From Rheinheimera pacifica (GTDB taxonomy: Bacteria > Pseudomonadota > Gammaproteobacteria > Enterobacterales > Alteromonadaceae), in NCBI RefSeq assembly GCF_024809855.1, contig NZ_JANUEM010000001.1, positions 372,001-436,000 of the forward strand: a stretch of DNA of 64,000 nucleotides. Reading direction: 5' to 3'. This document shows, piece after piece, positions 8,651 to 17,749 of this stretch (the stretch's first letter is position 1; each line of letters starts with the position of its first letter). The position numbers and the translations under genes were made by a program. The notes below the pieces were generated by a model, which ran no database searches, was not told the origin of the DNA, and worked only from the letters and a program-made list of their open reading frames with translations.

Positions 8651-9877
8651 ATGCGTACTTTTTATGTTATAACCTTGCTGTTATTGCAACCGGCCTTTGC
8701 CCTATTGGCACAAGATCATAGCCATCCCCCCCATCAGACCGCTTCGCCTGCCGCAGAACAGAGCGTATTACCACAAACAACACCGCTGTATGTCTGCCCG
8801 ATGCACCCACATATTCAGAAGGGCGAAAGCGGTAACTGCCCGATTTGCGGCATGGATTTAGTGCTGCAGCGCCAACAAACTACAGCAGCCGTAGAAGTTA
8901 ACGGCGCTATGCAACAAGCGCTGGCAATACGCACCGAAGCTGCTGTACCCCGCACTTTATGGCGCTTTATTGAAACCTTTGCCCAGGTGCAATACCCGGA
9001 GGATGCTATTCACCACAGCCATATCCGGGCTGAGGGCTGGATAGAACAGTTATATGTGCGTAGCCTTGGCCAGCGTGTTAAAGCCGGTGAAAAGCTGTTT
9101 AGCTATTATGCCCCGGATTTACTGGTAGCACAGGACGATTACCTGCAGGCGTTATCTGTCAGTAAACAAAATGGCGAGCGCAGCAGCAGCCTGCTAAAAC
9201 GTGCCGAAACTCGCTTAAGGCTGCTCGGCCTTACCGATAACGATATTAGGCAGCTACAACAAAGCAGACAAAGCCAATACCAAATAACCGTGTATGCCCA
9301 TCAGGATGGCGTGGTTACTATGCTGAACGTGCGCGATGGTATGTATATCAGCCCCGGCGATACTCTGATGGAAATCACCAGTTTAGCCAAAGTCTGGTTA
9401 CTGGCCGATGTGCCGCAGGCGCAGCAAAGCTGGCTACGTGAAGGTATGAGTGCCGAGGTAGATATTCCCCAACATCAGGTAACAGGTATTGAAACCCGCG
9501 TCGATTTTATTTACCCGGCACTGGATGCGCAAAGCCGCAGCAGTAAAGTACGCATGACGGTAGACAACACACAGCAACTACTACAACCCAATATGTTACT
9601 GCCGGTGCGGTTATACGGTGGGCCATTGCGCGATGTATTAGCCGTGCCGCGCGATGCGGTGCTGTTATCAGGTAACGGCAGCCGGGTAATTGTGAAAGAT
9701 GGCGATAACTTTAGCGTACGGCATATTACTACCGGCAGCACTGCTCAGGGTTATGTGCAGATATTAACCGGTTTGCATCAGGGTGAGCAGGTAGTCGTAT
9801 CCGGCCAGTTTTTACTTGATGCCCAAGCCAGTTTAAGCCAGTTGCCGCAAAGCACAGCTGGCAGTCATCAGCATTAG
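8651..9877 (+). CDS. cusB: CusB-like periplasmic adaptor of heavy-metal RND efflux
   Basis: The start ATG at 8651 follows AGGAAAAT; the upstream extension to 8633 is not needed. The 408-residue membrane-fusion protein has a signal peptide, a His-rich stretch (HSHPPHQ), then a heavy-metal-binding domain with YVCPMHPH and CPICGMDL at about residues 46-70. The HlyD-type body follows: lipoyl/barrel strands (SHIRAEGWIEQLYV, VYAHQDGVVT), the hairpin (LVAQDDYLQAL) and the membrane-proximal domain. It links the inner-membrane pump CusA to an outer-membrane channel. Only 11 bp separate it from cusA. The Met/His/Cys motifs favour Cu(I)/Ag(I). Confidence 0.88.
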   Translation: MRTFYVITLLLLQPAFALLAQDHSHPPHQTASPAAEQSVLPQTTPLYVCPMHPHIQKGESGNCPICGMDLVLQRQQTTAAVEVNGAMQQALAIRTEAAVPRTLWRFIETFAQVQYPEDAIHHSHIRAEGWIEQLYVRSLGQRVKAGEKLFSYYAPDLLVAQDDYLQALSVSKQNGERSSSLLKRAETRLRLLGLTDNDIRQLQQSRQSQYQITVYAHQDGVVTMLNVRDGMYISPGDTLMEITSLAKVWLLADVPQAQQSWLREGMSAEVDIPQHQVTGIETRVDFIYPALDAQSRSSKVRMTVDNTQQLLQPNMLLPVRLYGGPLRDVLAVPRDAVLLSGNGSRVIVKDGDNFSVRHITTGSTAQGYVQILTGLHQGEQVVVSGQFLLDAQASLSQLPQSTAGSHQH

Positions 9878-9888
9878 GAGCAGCGAAA

Positions 9889-12800
9889 ATGATTAAAGCT
9901 ATTATTCGCTGGTCGGTGCAAAACCCGCTACTAATTTTGCTAAGCACCTTTGCACTGGCACTGTTTGGCTATCAGGCCAGCCAGCAACTTAAATTAGATG
10001 CCCTGCCGGACTTATCTGACGTGCAGGTTATTATAAAAACCAGCTACCCGGGCCAGACGCCAGAAACCATAGAACAGCAAATCAGCTATCCTCTGTCCAG
10101 TGCGTTGCTGGCTGTGCCCAAAGCCAAAGCTGTACGCAGTTTTTCCATGCCGGATGATAGCTATCTGTATGTTATTTTTGAAGATGGCACTGACCCCTAC
10201 TGGGCGCGAACCAGGGTGTTGGAGTATTTGCAAACCGTCACACTGCCTGCTGGCGCCAAAGCTACCTTAGGGCCCGATGCCAGCGGCGTGGGCTGGATAT
10301 TTCAGTACGCCTTAGTGGATAGAACCGGCCAGCAGTCGCTGGAGCAACTTAGCAGCCTGCAACAGTTTTTCCTTAAACCTGAGTTGCAAAGCGTTAGCGG
10401 TGTAGCAGAAGTCGCCAGCATCGGCGGCATGGCAAAAACCTATCAGTTGCAAATAGAACCCCGATTGATGCGCGCCTATAACGTTACTCTGGCACAGGTG
10501 ATTAATGCTATTAACAGCCATAACCAGCAGCAGGGCGGCGGCATTATTGAAGTAGCTGAAACCGAGTTGCTGGTGCAGGCGGGTGCATATATTCAGTCGC
10601 TGGACAACTTAGCCGCCGTGCCGCTTGGCGTGCGCAACAGCGCCGATTACCCGCTAACATTAGCTGATATTGGCACTGTGCAGTTAGTACCGGCTGCCCG
10701 GCGTGGCATTGCCGAGCTAAACGGCGAAGGTGAAGTGATTGGCGGTATTATTGTGATGCGTCAGGGCGAAAATGCCCTTAGCACCATTAATGCCGTAAAA
10801 CGCAAACTGGCAGAGCTGAAAAACGGCCTGCCAGAAGGCGCAGAACTGGTAACGGTATATGACCGCTCCGAGCTGATTGAAAATACCGTTAGCAATTTAA
10901 GCCGGAAACTGCTGGAAGAAATGGCAGTAGTCGCACTGGTATGTCTGGTGTTTTTATTACATGCCCGCTCTGCGTTAGTGGCCGTAATCAGCCTGCCACT
11001 GGCACTGTTAGCCAGTATTTTGCTGATGCAAAAGCTGGGCATTAATGCCAATGTGATGAGCCTGGGCGGTATTGCTATTGCCATTGGTGCATTGGTAGAT
11101 GCAGCCATTGTGATGGTAGAGCACGGCCATAAAAAACTGGAGCAGGCCCGCGCTAATGGCAAAGCGCTAAGCACTGCTGAGTTTAGGCAGACCATTATCG
11201 ACGCCTGCCTGGATGTCGGCCCGGCGCTGTTTTTCTCTTTGCTGGTTATCACTGTTAGTTTTTTACCGGTATTTATGCTGGAAGCGCAGGAAGGCCGCTT
11301 ATTTGCCCCGCTGGCTTACACCAAAACCTTTGCTATGGCCTCTGCAGCATTGTTGGCAGTAACGCTGATCCCGGTGCTGATGCTGTACTTTTTACGCGGT
11401 AAGCTGCCATCAGAGCACAGCAACCCGCTTAGCCGGCTGCTTATTACGCTTTATACACCGCTGCTAACATTAAGCCTGCGTTTTCCGAAAACCTTGGTGC
11501 TGCTGTGCCTGCTCGCATTAGGTTCCAGCTTGCAACCCTGGCAGCGGTTATCTACCGAGTTTATGCCGGCTTTTGCTGAAGGCGATTTGCTGTACATGCC
11601 CACCACCCTGCCCGGTATCAGCCCGGCCACGGCGGCAAAGCTGCTGCAGCAAACGGATCGTTTAATAAAAACCGTGCCAGAGGTCGACACAGTCCTGGGT
11701 AAAAGTGGCCGAGCGGATACAGCCACCGATCCTGCACCGCTGACAATGCTGGAAACCAGTATTAAGTTAAAACCACAAAGCCAGTGGCGGGACGGGGTTA
11801 CGCTAAATGATATTATTGCCGAGCTGGACGCCACTGTGCAGGTACCTGGCCTGACCAATGCCTGGCTGCCACCAATAAAAACCCGCATTGATATGTTATC
11901 TACCGGCATTCGTACTGCACTGGGTGTACGTGTCAGCGGCCCGGACCTGGCCACTATTTCACAAACAGCGCAACAGCTGGAAAGTCAGATCAAGCAACTG
12001 CCGGGCAGCCGCTCGGTATTTGCCGAGCGCACCGAAGATGGTTTGTACTTACAAATCACACCTGACTTACAGCAACTAGGCCGCTACGGCCTGACACTTA
12101 GCGAACTGCAGCAATATGTGGCTTTTGCTATTGGCGGCGCGCCGGTGGCACAAAGTATTCAGGGCCGCGAGCGCTATGATATCAGCCTGCGCTTCCCGCG
12201 CGACAGCCGCAGCCACCCGGACGATATCCGCCGCTTACCTTTGCAAACCGCAGACGGTGCCTACCTGTTGCTGGAGCAGGTAGCAAAGGTAGAGGTAGTA
12301 AAAGGCCCGGTAATGATCCGCGCGGAAAACGCCCGTTTAACCAGTTGGGTTTATATCGACTTACCGGCCGAAACCCGGCTGGGTACTTATATTGCGCAGT
12401 TGCAGCAGTTGCTGGCAGAACAGCGCTTTGCTCCCCAGGTTAGTGTAAGTATCGGCGGCCAGTATGAATACCTGGAACGGGTAACACAGCGTTTGCAGCA
12501 ACTGCTGCCCTTTACGTTACTGCTTATTGTGTTGCTGCTGTACTTAACCTTCCGACGTTTTAGCGATGTGCTGCTGGTGCTGGTTACTTTACCCTTTGCC
12601 CTTAGCGGTAGCTTATGGCTGTTGTATTTGCTGGATTATCAGCTGTCGGTAACGGTTGCCGTGGGTTTAATTGCTTTAGGAGGCGTGGCGGCCGAATTTG
12701 CGGTAGTTATGTTGCTGTATTTAAAGCGCGCCGTGGAGGAGGTAAAACCACAAAATCAGCAGCAGCTCTGGCAAGCCATTATGCAGGGTGCTGTGCAGCG

Positions 12801-13002
12801 GGTAAGGCCAAAAGCGATGACGGTGCTGACTATTATTGTCAGTTTACTGCCGGTAATGCTGGGCAGTGGTGCCGGTAATGAGGTTATGCAGCGCATTGCC
12901 GCACCTATGCTGGGCGGTATGCTGGCCGCACCGCTGGTGTCGATGTTGCTGATGCCGGTATTGTATTTTTTGCTGCTGCGCCGCGCATTACCGGAAAAAT
13001 GA
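9889..13002 (+). CDS. cusA: CusA-type Cu(I)/Ag(I) RND efflux pump
   Basis: A 1037-residue heavy-metal efflux RND permease with a first transmembrane helix at residues 10-30, a large periplasmic porter domain, helices 2-6, a second porter domain and helices 7-12. GDLLYMP, APLTMLET and RIDMLSTG place Met at 570, 620 and 669, with the same spacing as the three substrate-binding methionines of E. coli CusA; this supports monovalent copper/silver rather than Zn/Co specificity. TM4 carries the proton-relay acidic segment (GALVDAAIVMVEH). A CusC-like outer-membrane channel and a CusRS two-component system are absent from the window, so the pump must use a channel encoded elsewhere. Confidence 0.93.
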   Translation: MIKAIIRWSVQNPLLILLSTFALALFGYQASQQLKLDALPDLSDVQVIIKTSYPGQTPETIEQQISYPLSSALLAVPKAKAVRSFSMPDDSYLYVIFEDGTDPYWARTRVLEYLQTVTLPAGAKATLGPDASGVGWIFQYALVDRTGQQSLEQLSSLQQFFLKPELQSVSGVAEVASIGGMAKTYQLQIEPRLMRAYNVTLAQVINAINSHNQQQGGGIIEVAETELLVQAGAYIQSLDNLAAVPLGVRNSADYPLTLADIGTVQLVPAARRGIAELNGEGEVIGGIIVMRQGENALSTINAVKRKLAELKNGLPEGAELVTVYDRSELIENTVSNLSRKLLEEMAVVALVCLVFLLHARSALVAVISLPLALLASILLMQKLGINANVMSLGGIAIAIGALVDAAIVMVEHGHKKLEQARANGKALSTAEFRQTIIDACLDVGPALFFSLLVITVSFLPVFMLEAQEGRLFAPLAYTKTFAMASAALLAVTLIPVLMLYFLRGKLPSEHSNPLSRLLITLYTPLLTLSLRFPKTLVLLCLLALGSSLQPWQRLSTEFMPAFAEGDLLYMPTTLPGISPATAAKLLQQTDRLIKTVPEVDTVLGKSGRADTATDPAPLTMLETSIKLKPQSQWRDGVTLNDIIAELDATVQVPGLTNAWLPPIKTRIDMLSTGIRTALGVRVSGPDLATISQTAQQLESQIKQLPGSRSVFAERTEDGLYLQITPDLQQLGRYGLTLSELQQYVAFAIGGAPVAQSIQGRERYDISLRFPRDSRSHPDDIRRLPLQTADGAYLLLEQVAKVEVVKGPVMIRAENARLTSWVYIDLPAETRLGTYIAQLQQLLAEQRFAPQVSVSIGGQYEYLERVTQRLQQLLPFTLLLIVLLLYLTFRRFSDVLLVLVTLPFALSGSLWLLYLLDYQLSVTVAVGLIALGGVAAEFAVVMLLYLKRAVEEVKPQNQQQLWQAIMQGAVQRVRPKAMTVLTIIVSLLPVMLGSGAGNEVMQRIAAPMLGGMLAAPLVSMLLMPVLYFLLLRRALPEK

Positions 13003-13042
13003 TAAGGACAGCAAAACTTAAAGGCTAAGCAGATCTTTTTCT

Positions 13043-13143
13043 GAGGATGGCATGCCCGATTTGGACGCCACAGAGTGTCTGAGCCCTGCCGCAGGCAAAA
13101 GGGCGAGTTGCTGTGGCGAGCCAAATAGGGTCGTGGCATCCTC
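13043..13143. repeat. Dispersed structured repeat, family B, copy 1
   Basis: The core at 13067-13117 reads, on the minus strand, GCCACAGCAACTCGCCC then CCTGCGGCAGGGCTCAGACA and CTCTGTGGC; the same core lies on the plus strand at 46296-46346 with only a few differences. The core has its own nested palindromes (GCCACAG/CTGTGGC, CCTGCGGCAGG). Outer arms GAGGATGGCATGCCCGATTTGG and its imperfect complement ending at 13143 make the whole unit a long cruciform. The arm sequence differs from that of copy 2 although both are self-complementary. Confidence 0.8.
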
Positions 13144-13180
13144 GCGCTTTCACTGATACAGGTTTAAGCGCATATATGCC

Positions 13181-13341
13181 GGGAGTACTGCCCCGATCTG
13201 CTCGCCTCAGCAGGGTTTCTGGCAATCCTGCCCTCAACCAGGCGGGCCAGTTACGCTGACCAAATTCGTTCCCGACGAATTTGTTACCCGCCTTCGCTGG
13301 CGCGAAAAGGTCTGAGACTGCGCTATCGGGGCAGTACTCCC
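13181..13341. repeat. 161-bp element bounded by a perfect 17-bp inverted repeat
   Basis: GGGAGTACTGCCCCGAT at 13181-13197 is exactly complementary to ATCGGGGCAGTACTCCC at 13325-13341. The 127 bp between contain further hairpins, for example CAAATTCGT/ACGAATTTG around CCCG at 13261-13283 and AGCAGGG...CCTGC. There is no open frame of note. It resembles a miniature inverted-repeat element or a structured intergenic RNA; only this one copy was seen. Confidence 0.7.
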
Positions 13342-13365
13342 TGTTTCTGGATTAAAGCAATATTG

Positions 13366-13809
13366 TCAGGGTTTAGTTTCAGGGTTCAGGCTTACTTTCT
13401 GCCCAACCGCTACGCCATGCTTGGCAAACCAGCCGCGCGGCATCTCCAGCGCGGCTATTACCGGCTGCTTTGATGGCACAGGTGTTTCATCATAGGGTTC
13501 AAGCGTAATCAGCTCTGCTATCGTCCAGTTGGCATCAATATAAGCCACATCCAGCGGCATAGAGGTATTTAGCATCCACAGTGCAATCTCTCGCGGCTCG
13601 CGGTACAGCAATAACATGCCGGGGTCTGCACTTTGCTGAAACATCAGCCCCTGCGCGCGTTTTTGCGGTGTATCTGCCAGTTGCACCTGAATTAATTGCT
13701 CACCCAGTTGCAACGGCACCAAACTAAATACTTCCCGCTCATCTGCCGGTACAGCACAAGCCAATAGCGGCATTGCCAAAGCCAGCACAGCTAAAAATCG
13801 TTTGATCAT
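13366..13809 (-). CDS. DUF192 family exported protein
   Basis: A 147-residue protein with a signal peptide (residues 1-20, ending near LACAVPA) and a DUF192 domain: LIQVQLADTPQKRAQGLMF (about 39-57), MWMLNT-type motif LWMLNTSMPLDVAYID and, near the end, ALEMPRGWFAKHGVAVG. DUF192 proteins are small beta-barrel proteins of unknown role. The start of this gene lies 4 bp after the ubiA stop, so it is probably the third gene of a ubiC-ubiA-DUF192 operon, though no link to quinone synthesis is known. Confidence 0.87.
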   Translation of the reverse strand: MIKRFLAVLALAMPLLACAVPADEREVFSLVPLQLGEQLIQVQLADTPQKRAQGLMFQQSADPGMLLLYREPREIALWMLNTSMPLDVAYIDANWTIAELITLEPYDETPVPSKQPVIAALEMPRGWFAKHGVAVGQKVSLNPETKP

Positions 13810-13813
13810 CGGT

Positions 13814-14686
13814 TTATCCTTGTAACTGGTAACTTAAAGCAATACCGGCGAACACCAGTATGCCTACATAGTGATTGTGCAAAAACGCACTAAAACAGCC
13901 CTGACTGCTGCGTCTGGCAATAATATACTGATAGATAAAACAACCAGCTGCAGCAATAAGGCTGAGGTAGAACACTAAATGCAATTGCGCCAGATACCCT
14001 ACAGCAACCAGCAACAGTAAGGTACACAACTGCAGCAGCGCAATAATAGGCAAGGCATATTTGCCAAATAAAATGGCGGTAGATTTAATACCTACTTTCA
14101 GATCATCCGGCCGGTCTACCAGTGCATAGTAGGTGTCATAAGCTACTGTCCATAGCAGATTAGCCAGATACAACAGCCACAGCAGCGGCGGTAATTGCAA
14201 CTGAATCGCCATAAACGCCATTGGCATACCCCAACTAAACGCCGCGCCAAGCACCACCTGCGGTAAATGGGTGTAACGTTTCATAAACGGATACACTGCC
14301 GCCAGCAGTAAAGCCACTACCGATAACAATACCGTTTGCCAGTTTAAAAACAGCAATAAACCGGCAGACAGCAACACCAGCAGCGCGAATAACTGCAGCG
14401 CTTCATTACTGCTTATTGCACCGCTGGCCAAAGGCCGCTGTTTAGTGCGTTCTACCGCGCCGTCCCATTTACGATCAGCATAGTCGTTAATGACGCAACC
14501 GGCGGCGCGCATTAACAGCACACCTAAGCTAAATACCAGCAGTAAATACAGCGGCGGCGGCCCGTTGGCTGCCAGCCACAGTGCCCACCAGGTGGGCCAT
14601 AACAGCAAATATGTACCTATCGGCTTATTTACCCGCATCAGTTGCAGGTAATAATTACGGTGAGCCCAATTTAGCGCCAGTTTCAT
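13814..14686 (-). CDS. ubiA: 4-hydroxybenzoate octaprenyltransferase
   Basis: A 290-residue integral membrane prenyltransferase with about eight to nine hydrophobic helices. It transfers the octaprenyl chain from octaprenyl diphosphate to 4-hydroxybenzoate, the membrane-committing step of ubiquinone synthesis. The first Asp-rich motif NDYADRKWD is at residues 67-75 and the second, DRPDDLKVG, at about 191-199; both bind Mg-diphosphate. [20 protein letters not shown] near the N-terminus is the bacterial UbiA signature. Its ATG shares one base with the ubiC stop (TAATG), so the two are translationally coupled. Confidence 0.96.
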   Translation of the reverse strand: MKLALNWAHRNYYLQLMRVNKPIGTYLLLWPTWWALWLAANGPPPLYLLLVFSLGVLLMRAAGCVINDYADRKWDGAVERTKQRPLASGAISSNEALQLFALLVLLSAGLLLFLNWQTVLLSVVALLLAAVYPFMKRYTHLPQVVLGAAFSWGMPMAFMAIQLQLPPLLWLLYLANLLWTVAYDTYYALVDRPDDLKVGIKSTAILFGKYALPIIALLQLCTLLLLVAVGYLAQLHLVFYLSLIAAAGCFIYQYIIARRSSQGCFSAFLHNHYVGILVFAGIALSYQLQG

Positions 14687-15213
14687 TACAAGGTCGCTTC
14701 CAGTTTATTGATATCAGGCAAAAATGCTTCAGCCACCAGCAGTGGCTGGCCTTCCAGCTGAAATACCGAGCGGCGTACATAACAGTAGGCAGCAATATTC
14801 AGTTGCGGCAGCATCACGTCAAGTTGTGCAGCCTCAATAGTGCCGCGCTGCAGGCTCTGATGCTGAAAAATGTAGTCGCCTAACGGCCGTTCGCCTAAAT
14901 CGGCCAGTGGGCGCAATGTGCTGATAGTTTGCCCGGGTAACCAGCTTTGCGCATACACACAGGGCATCTCGTTGCACCACAAAATTACTTCGCGCACCTG
15001 CACTGCGGTAGTGTCAGGTAGCAAAGGCTGTAAAAATTCGGGTAAGACAGCGCTGTATTCCTGTAATACCTGCAGACGAAAATGCTGACAATGCCGCTTT
15101 AAACGCGCAGTCAGCGAGGCGGGTTCTAAAATCCACGGCGCTAACGCAGCCGGTAACACCAGGGTATTGGCGTCCTGCCAGTGCCGGGCAAGAGAAATAA
15201 GGGGAGTGCTCAC
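14686..15213 (-). CDS. ubiC: Chorismate pyruvate-lyase
   Basis: A 175-residue cytoplasmic enzyme that removes pyruvate from chorismate to yield 4-hydroxybenzoate, the ring precursor of ubiquinone and the substrate of the adjacent UbiA. Family signatures include [13 protein letters not shown] near residue 27, [19 protein letters not shown] in the middle and [20 protein letters not shown] near the C-terminus with the conserved Arg and Glu of the product pocket. Length agrees with the family (about 165-190). It heads the ubiC-ubiA operon and is divergent from the FliL-like gene. Confidence 0.93.
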   Translation of the reverse strand: MSTPLISLARHWQDANTLVLPAALAPWILEPASLTARLKRHCQHFRLQVLQEYSAVLPEFLQPLLPDTTAVQVREVILWCNEMPCVYAQSWLPGQTISTLRPLADLGERPLGDYIFQHQSLQRGTIEAAQLDVMLPQLNIAAYCYVRRSVFQLEGQPLLVAEAFLPDINKLEATL

Positions 15214-15392
15214 AAATATCTATTCTGCAACTAAAAGTCTGGCGGCATCATAGCAACTTCGGCCTGACTTTTCAGCCGCAATCAGCACAGAAAAACGGCT
15301 TACTGTAAACTAAGTTAGCTGGTAAAATGCCACGCTTAACGCTACTGTTAGTGTCGTTGCCGCCATTTATTCTTCAACCAAAAGTGATACTT

Positions 15393-15800
15393 ATGATCAA
15401 AAGCCTGCTACTTTCTCTGGTGCTGTCAGTGCCGCTGCTATTTGCAACACACCCGGCTGTTGCACAGCAACCGAAAGAAATTGTCTATTACGGTTTTGAC
15501 CCTGATATTGTTACTAACTACATATCCGGCAACCGCCGCAGCCTGGGTTATATCCGTGTTACTGTAGAGCTGATGATTGAAGATAAATCTTATCTGAGCG
15601 CCATAGAGCATCACGAGCCACTGATACTGGATCTTATTATCGGCACCTTCACCAAACAGCCGGAAGATAAAATAAAGTCACTTACCGGCCGTGAAGAAAT
15701 TCGCCTGGCAATTTTAGATAAACTGCAACAGGCGATGAAAAAAGAAACCGGCAACGCCATGATCAGAGATATTTTATTTACCAAGTATCTATATCAGTAG
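15393..15800 (+). CDS. FliL-like exported protein
   Basis: I take the start at 15393 (MIKSLL); the frame from 15327 lacks a good site. The 135-residue product has an N-terminal signal or anchor helix (about residues 3-22) followed by a FliL-type domain: RRSLGYIRVTVELMI, then HHEPLILDLIIGTFTKQPEDKIKSLTGREEIR, a pattern like the periplasmic part of FliL. No flagellar genes are nearby. A FliL-like gene beside ubiC is, as I recall, a conserved arrangement in Shewanella and relatives, so this is probably a non-flagellar paralogue of unknown role. Confidence 0.75.
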   Translation: MIKSLLLSLVLSVPLLFATHPAVAQQPKEIVYYGFDPDIVTNYISGNRRSLGYIRVTVELMIEDKSYLSAIEHHEPLILDLIIGTFTKQPEDKIKSLTGREEIRLAILDKLQQAMKKETGNAMIRDILFTKYLYQ

Positions 15801-15820
15801 CACCGGTATCAGTAAGCACT

Positions 15821-16660
15821 TTATTGCACATGCGCACGGCCTTTGTGTTTACGCAGCACCCAGGCCCAGCCCATACCGGCAAGTAAGCCGCCCAAATGCG
15901 CCCAGTTTGCCATGCTTACCCAAAGTACATCGAAAAACCCCAGCAATAACCACAACAGCATAAAACCTACCAGCCCCGGACTGATATACAAACCCTGCGC
16001 CGGGTTTAACCGGCCGGCTATCCAGAAATAACCGAACAAGCCGTACACGACACCAGATAAACCGCCAAAATTAGGATTAACCATAAAGTACTGTGCAGCA
16101 TTTGAAACAAGCGCCACCGACAGGGTAACGTTCAGTAACATCACCAGCCCCAGCCGTTGTTCAAACTGGCGGCCCAGATATAACCACCAGGCCAGATTAA
16201 ATACCAGATGGGTTAACGAAAAATGCAATAACATCGGTGTAAACCAGCGCCACAGCTGTGTGGGTTCAGTAAGCTGCAAAGCAGCGCTGCTGGCTCGCCA
16301 GTCCAGCTGTTGCCACACGTATACCAGCAGACATAACAGCAACAATGCGGATGTTAAAGGCGCCTGACGCCACAGCTCACGCCAGTTAAATACAGGCAGG
16401 CCATCATGCTGCAACTTTTGCGTGTCTGGCTGGCTTAGTTGCCAGGCTGCAGCCTGATACCGCGGATGCGCCGGTTGCTGCAAAAAAAGGGCAAACTCCT
16501 GCTCTATCCGGGCCAGTTGCTCTGTTGCACCATACAGTTCTGCCAGCGTTGACTGCTGCACCACCGCAGTAACCTCAAGCCCCTGTGCTACACAATAAGC
16601 AGCAAACAGTTGTGCCGCCTGAGCAGAATTTAACTCGGCAAATTTATGCACTGTCGCCAC
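15821..16660 (-). CDS. glpG: Rhomboid family intramembrane serine protease GlpG
   Basis: A 279-residue protein with an N-terminal cytoplasmic domain (about residues 1-85) and six transmembrane helices. The rhomboid signature is present: [12 protein letters not shown] supplies the catalytic Ser in the GxSG loop, and [14 protein letters not shown] the catalytic His in the last helix. The WR-type L1 loop is represented by [19 protein letters not shown]. It cleaves transmembrane substrates within the inner membrane. It overlaps the upstream glpE by 17 bp, the usual glpE-glpG order. Confidence 0.93.
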   Translation of the reverse strand: MATVHKFAELNSAQAAQLFAAYCVAQGLEVTAVVQQSTLAELYGATEQLARIEQEFALFLQQPAHPRYQAAAWQLSQPDTQKLQHDGLPVFNWRELWRQAPLTSALLLLCLLVYVWQQLDWRASSAALQLTEPTQLWRWFTPMLLHFSLTHLVFNLAWWLYLGRQFEQRLGLVMLLNVTLSVALVSNAAQYFMVNPNFGGLSGVVYGLFGYFWIAGRLNPAQGLYISPGLVGFMLLWLLLGFFDVLWVSMANWAHLGGLLAGMGWAWVLRKHKGRAHVQ

Positions 16661-16970
16661 TCACAAAAGGTAACTGTTGGCGCCAGCTTTCAAAGCCACC
16701 ATCCATGCTGTACACCTGCTCAAAGCCCTGCTGAGCTAAATATTGTGCAGCCCCCTGGCTAGAGTTACCGTGGTAACATACCACCACTACCGGCTGCTCA
16801 AAGTCATACTGCTGCATAAAGCCAGTTAAGCTGCCATTGGTCAGATGAAAAGCACCATCAATATGGCCACCTGCAAAACTTTGCTCATCACGGATATCGG
16901 CAATAACTACCTTACCTGCAGCCATTAACTCAGCCGTTTTTGCCACAGAAATATGTTGAAAATCGCTCAT
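16644..16970 (-). CDS. glpE: Thiosulfate sulfurtransferase GlpE
   Basis: A 108-residue single-domain rhodanese. The active-site loop CYHGNSS (Cys65) forms the persulfide and is the six-residue loop typical of sulfurtransferases rather than of Cdc25-like or arsenate-type variants. [21 protein letters not shown] is the conserved N-terminal rhodanese motif. It transfers sulfur from thiosulfate to cyanide or protein thiols in the cytoplasm. Length matches E. coli GlpE (108). Its 3' end overlaps glpG. Confidence 0.93.
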   Translation of the reverse strand: MSDFQHISVAKTAELMAAGKVVIADIRDEQSFAGGHIDGAFHLTNGSLTGFMQQYDFEQPVVVVCYHGNSSQGAAQYLAQQGFEQVYSMDGGFESWRQQLPFVSGDSA

Positions 16971-17143
16971 GCTTACCCCTTAAAGTCTGGTCGGCTATGA
17001 TACCGCAGCCATCAGGAATTACCAGCCAGCTCCAAAGCCAAGCCGGTTATCGCAGTTTAATGCAACCTGAACAAGAAGTGCTGGACACTAATTAAATTAT
17101 TGTTAACAATAGCAACCTACTTTACCATAACCTTGGAGATATC

Positions 17144-17734
17144 ATGACCAGCCTGATTATTCTGGCTATTTTAGTTGCCATAGTATTCTGGGTTATCAGC
17201 ATTTTTAATCAGCTGGTAAAACTGAAAAACCGTTTTCAGAACGCCTTTGCCCAAATTGAAGTACAGCTAAAACGCCGCTACGACCTGATCCCCAATCTGG
17301 TTGAAACAGCCAAGGCCTATATGGCACACGAGCGTGATACGCTTGAAGCTGTTATAAACGCCCGAAATGCAGCCCTGGCAGGGTTAAAAGTGGCAGCAAA
17401 CAATCCCGGCGATGCAGGAGCCATTAACGCGTTAGCCGGAGCTGAAGGCGCATTACAAAGTGCCATGAGCCGCTTAAATGTGGTAATGGAAGCTTACCCG
17501 GATTTAAAAGCGAACCAGAATATGATGCAAGTATCTGAAGAGCTTACCAGTACCGAAAACCGTGTAGCTTTCGCCCGTCAGGCCTTTAACGATGCCGTTA
17601 CCGATTACAATAGCTACAAACAAAGCTTTCCTCCGGTGTTGCTAGCCTCTGCCTTTGGCCATGCGGCTGATGCCAAGTTGCTGGAGTTTGCTGACAGTGC
17701 TGCCATTCAGGCCGCGCCTAAAGTCAGTTTTTAA
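17144..17734 (+). CDS. lemA: LemA family membrane protein
   Basis: A 196-residue protein with one N-terminal transmembrane helix (about residues 2-22, LIILAILVAIVFWVISIF) and the LemA helical-bundle signature LKNRFQNAFAQIEVQLKRRYDLIPNLVETAKAY (about 27-60), plus the ending ENRVAFARQAFNDAVTDYN. LemA proteins are anchored in the inner membrane; their biochemical role is unsettled. Fifteen bases separate it from the M48 peptidase, a gene pair that recurs in proteobacteria and suggests joint envelope quality control. Confidence 0.92.
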   Translation: MTSLIILAILVAIVFWVISIFNQLVKLKNRFQNAFAQIEVQLKRRYDLIPNLVETAKAYMAHERDTLEAVINARNAALAGLKVAANNPGDAGAINALAGAEGALQSAMSRLNVVMEAYPDLKANQNMMQVSEELTSTENRVAFARQAFNDAVTDYNSYKQSFPPVLLASAFGHAADAKLLEFADSAAIQAAPKVSF

Positions 17735-17749
17735 ACAACGCGGCAAAAT

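Larger units (their letters stand above)
13003..13365. other. 363-bp non-coding gap filled by two structured elements
   Basis: No gene is evident between the convergent cusA and DUF192 genes. The interval is occupied by a family B repeat copy (13043-13143) and an element bounded by a perfect 17-bp inverted repeat (13181-13341), each described separately. Short open frames here are by-products of the palindromic sequence. Confidence 0.8.

Noticed and set aside
10761-11252. 163-codon minus-strand open frame (and another at 11451-11954)
   Set aside because: Both lie wholly inside cusA on the other strand and encode low-complexity Ser/Ala/Thr-rich sequence.
13181-13341. Integron attC site
   Set aside because: No integrase, no array of cassettes and no GTTRRRY core at the ends.
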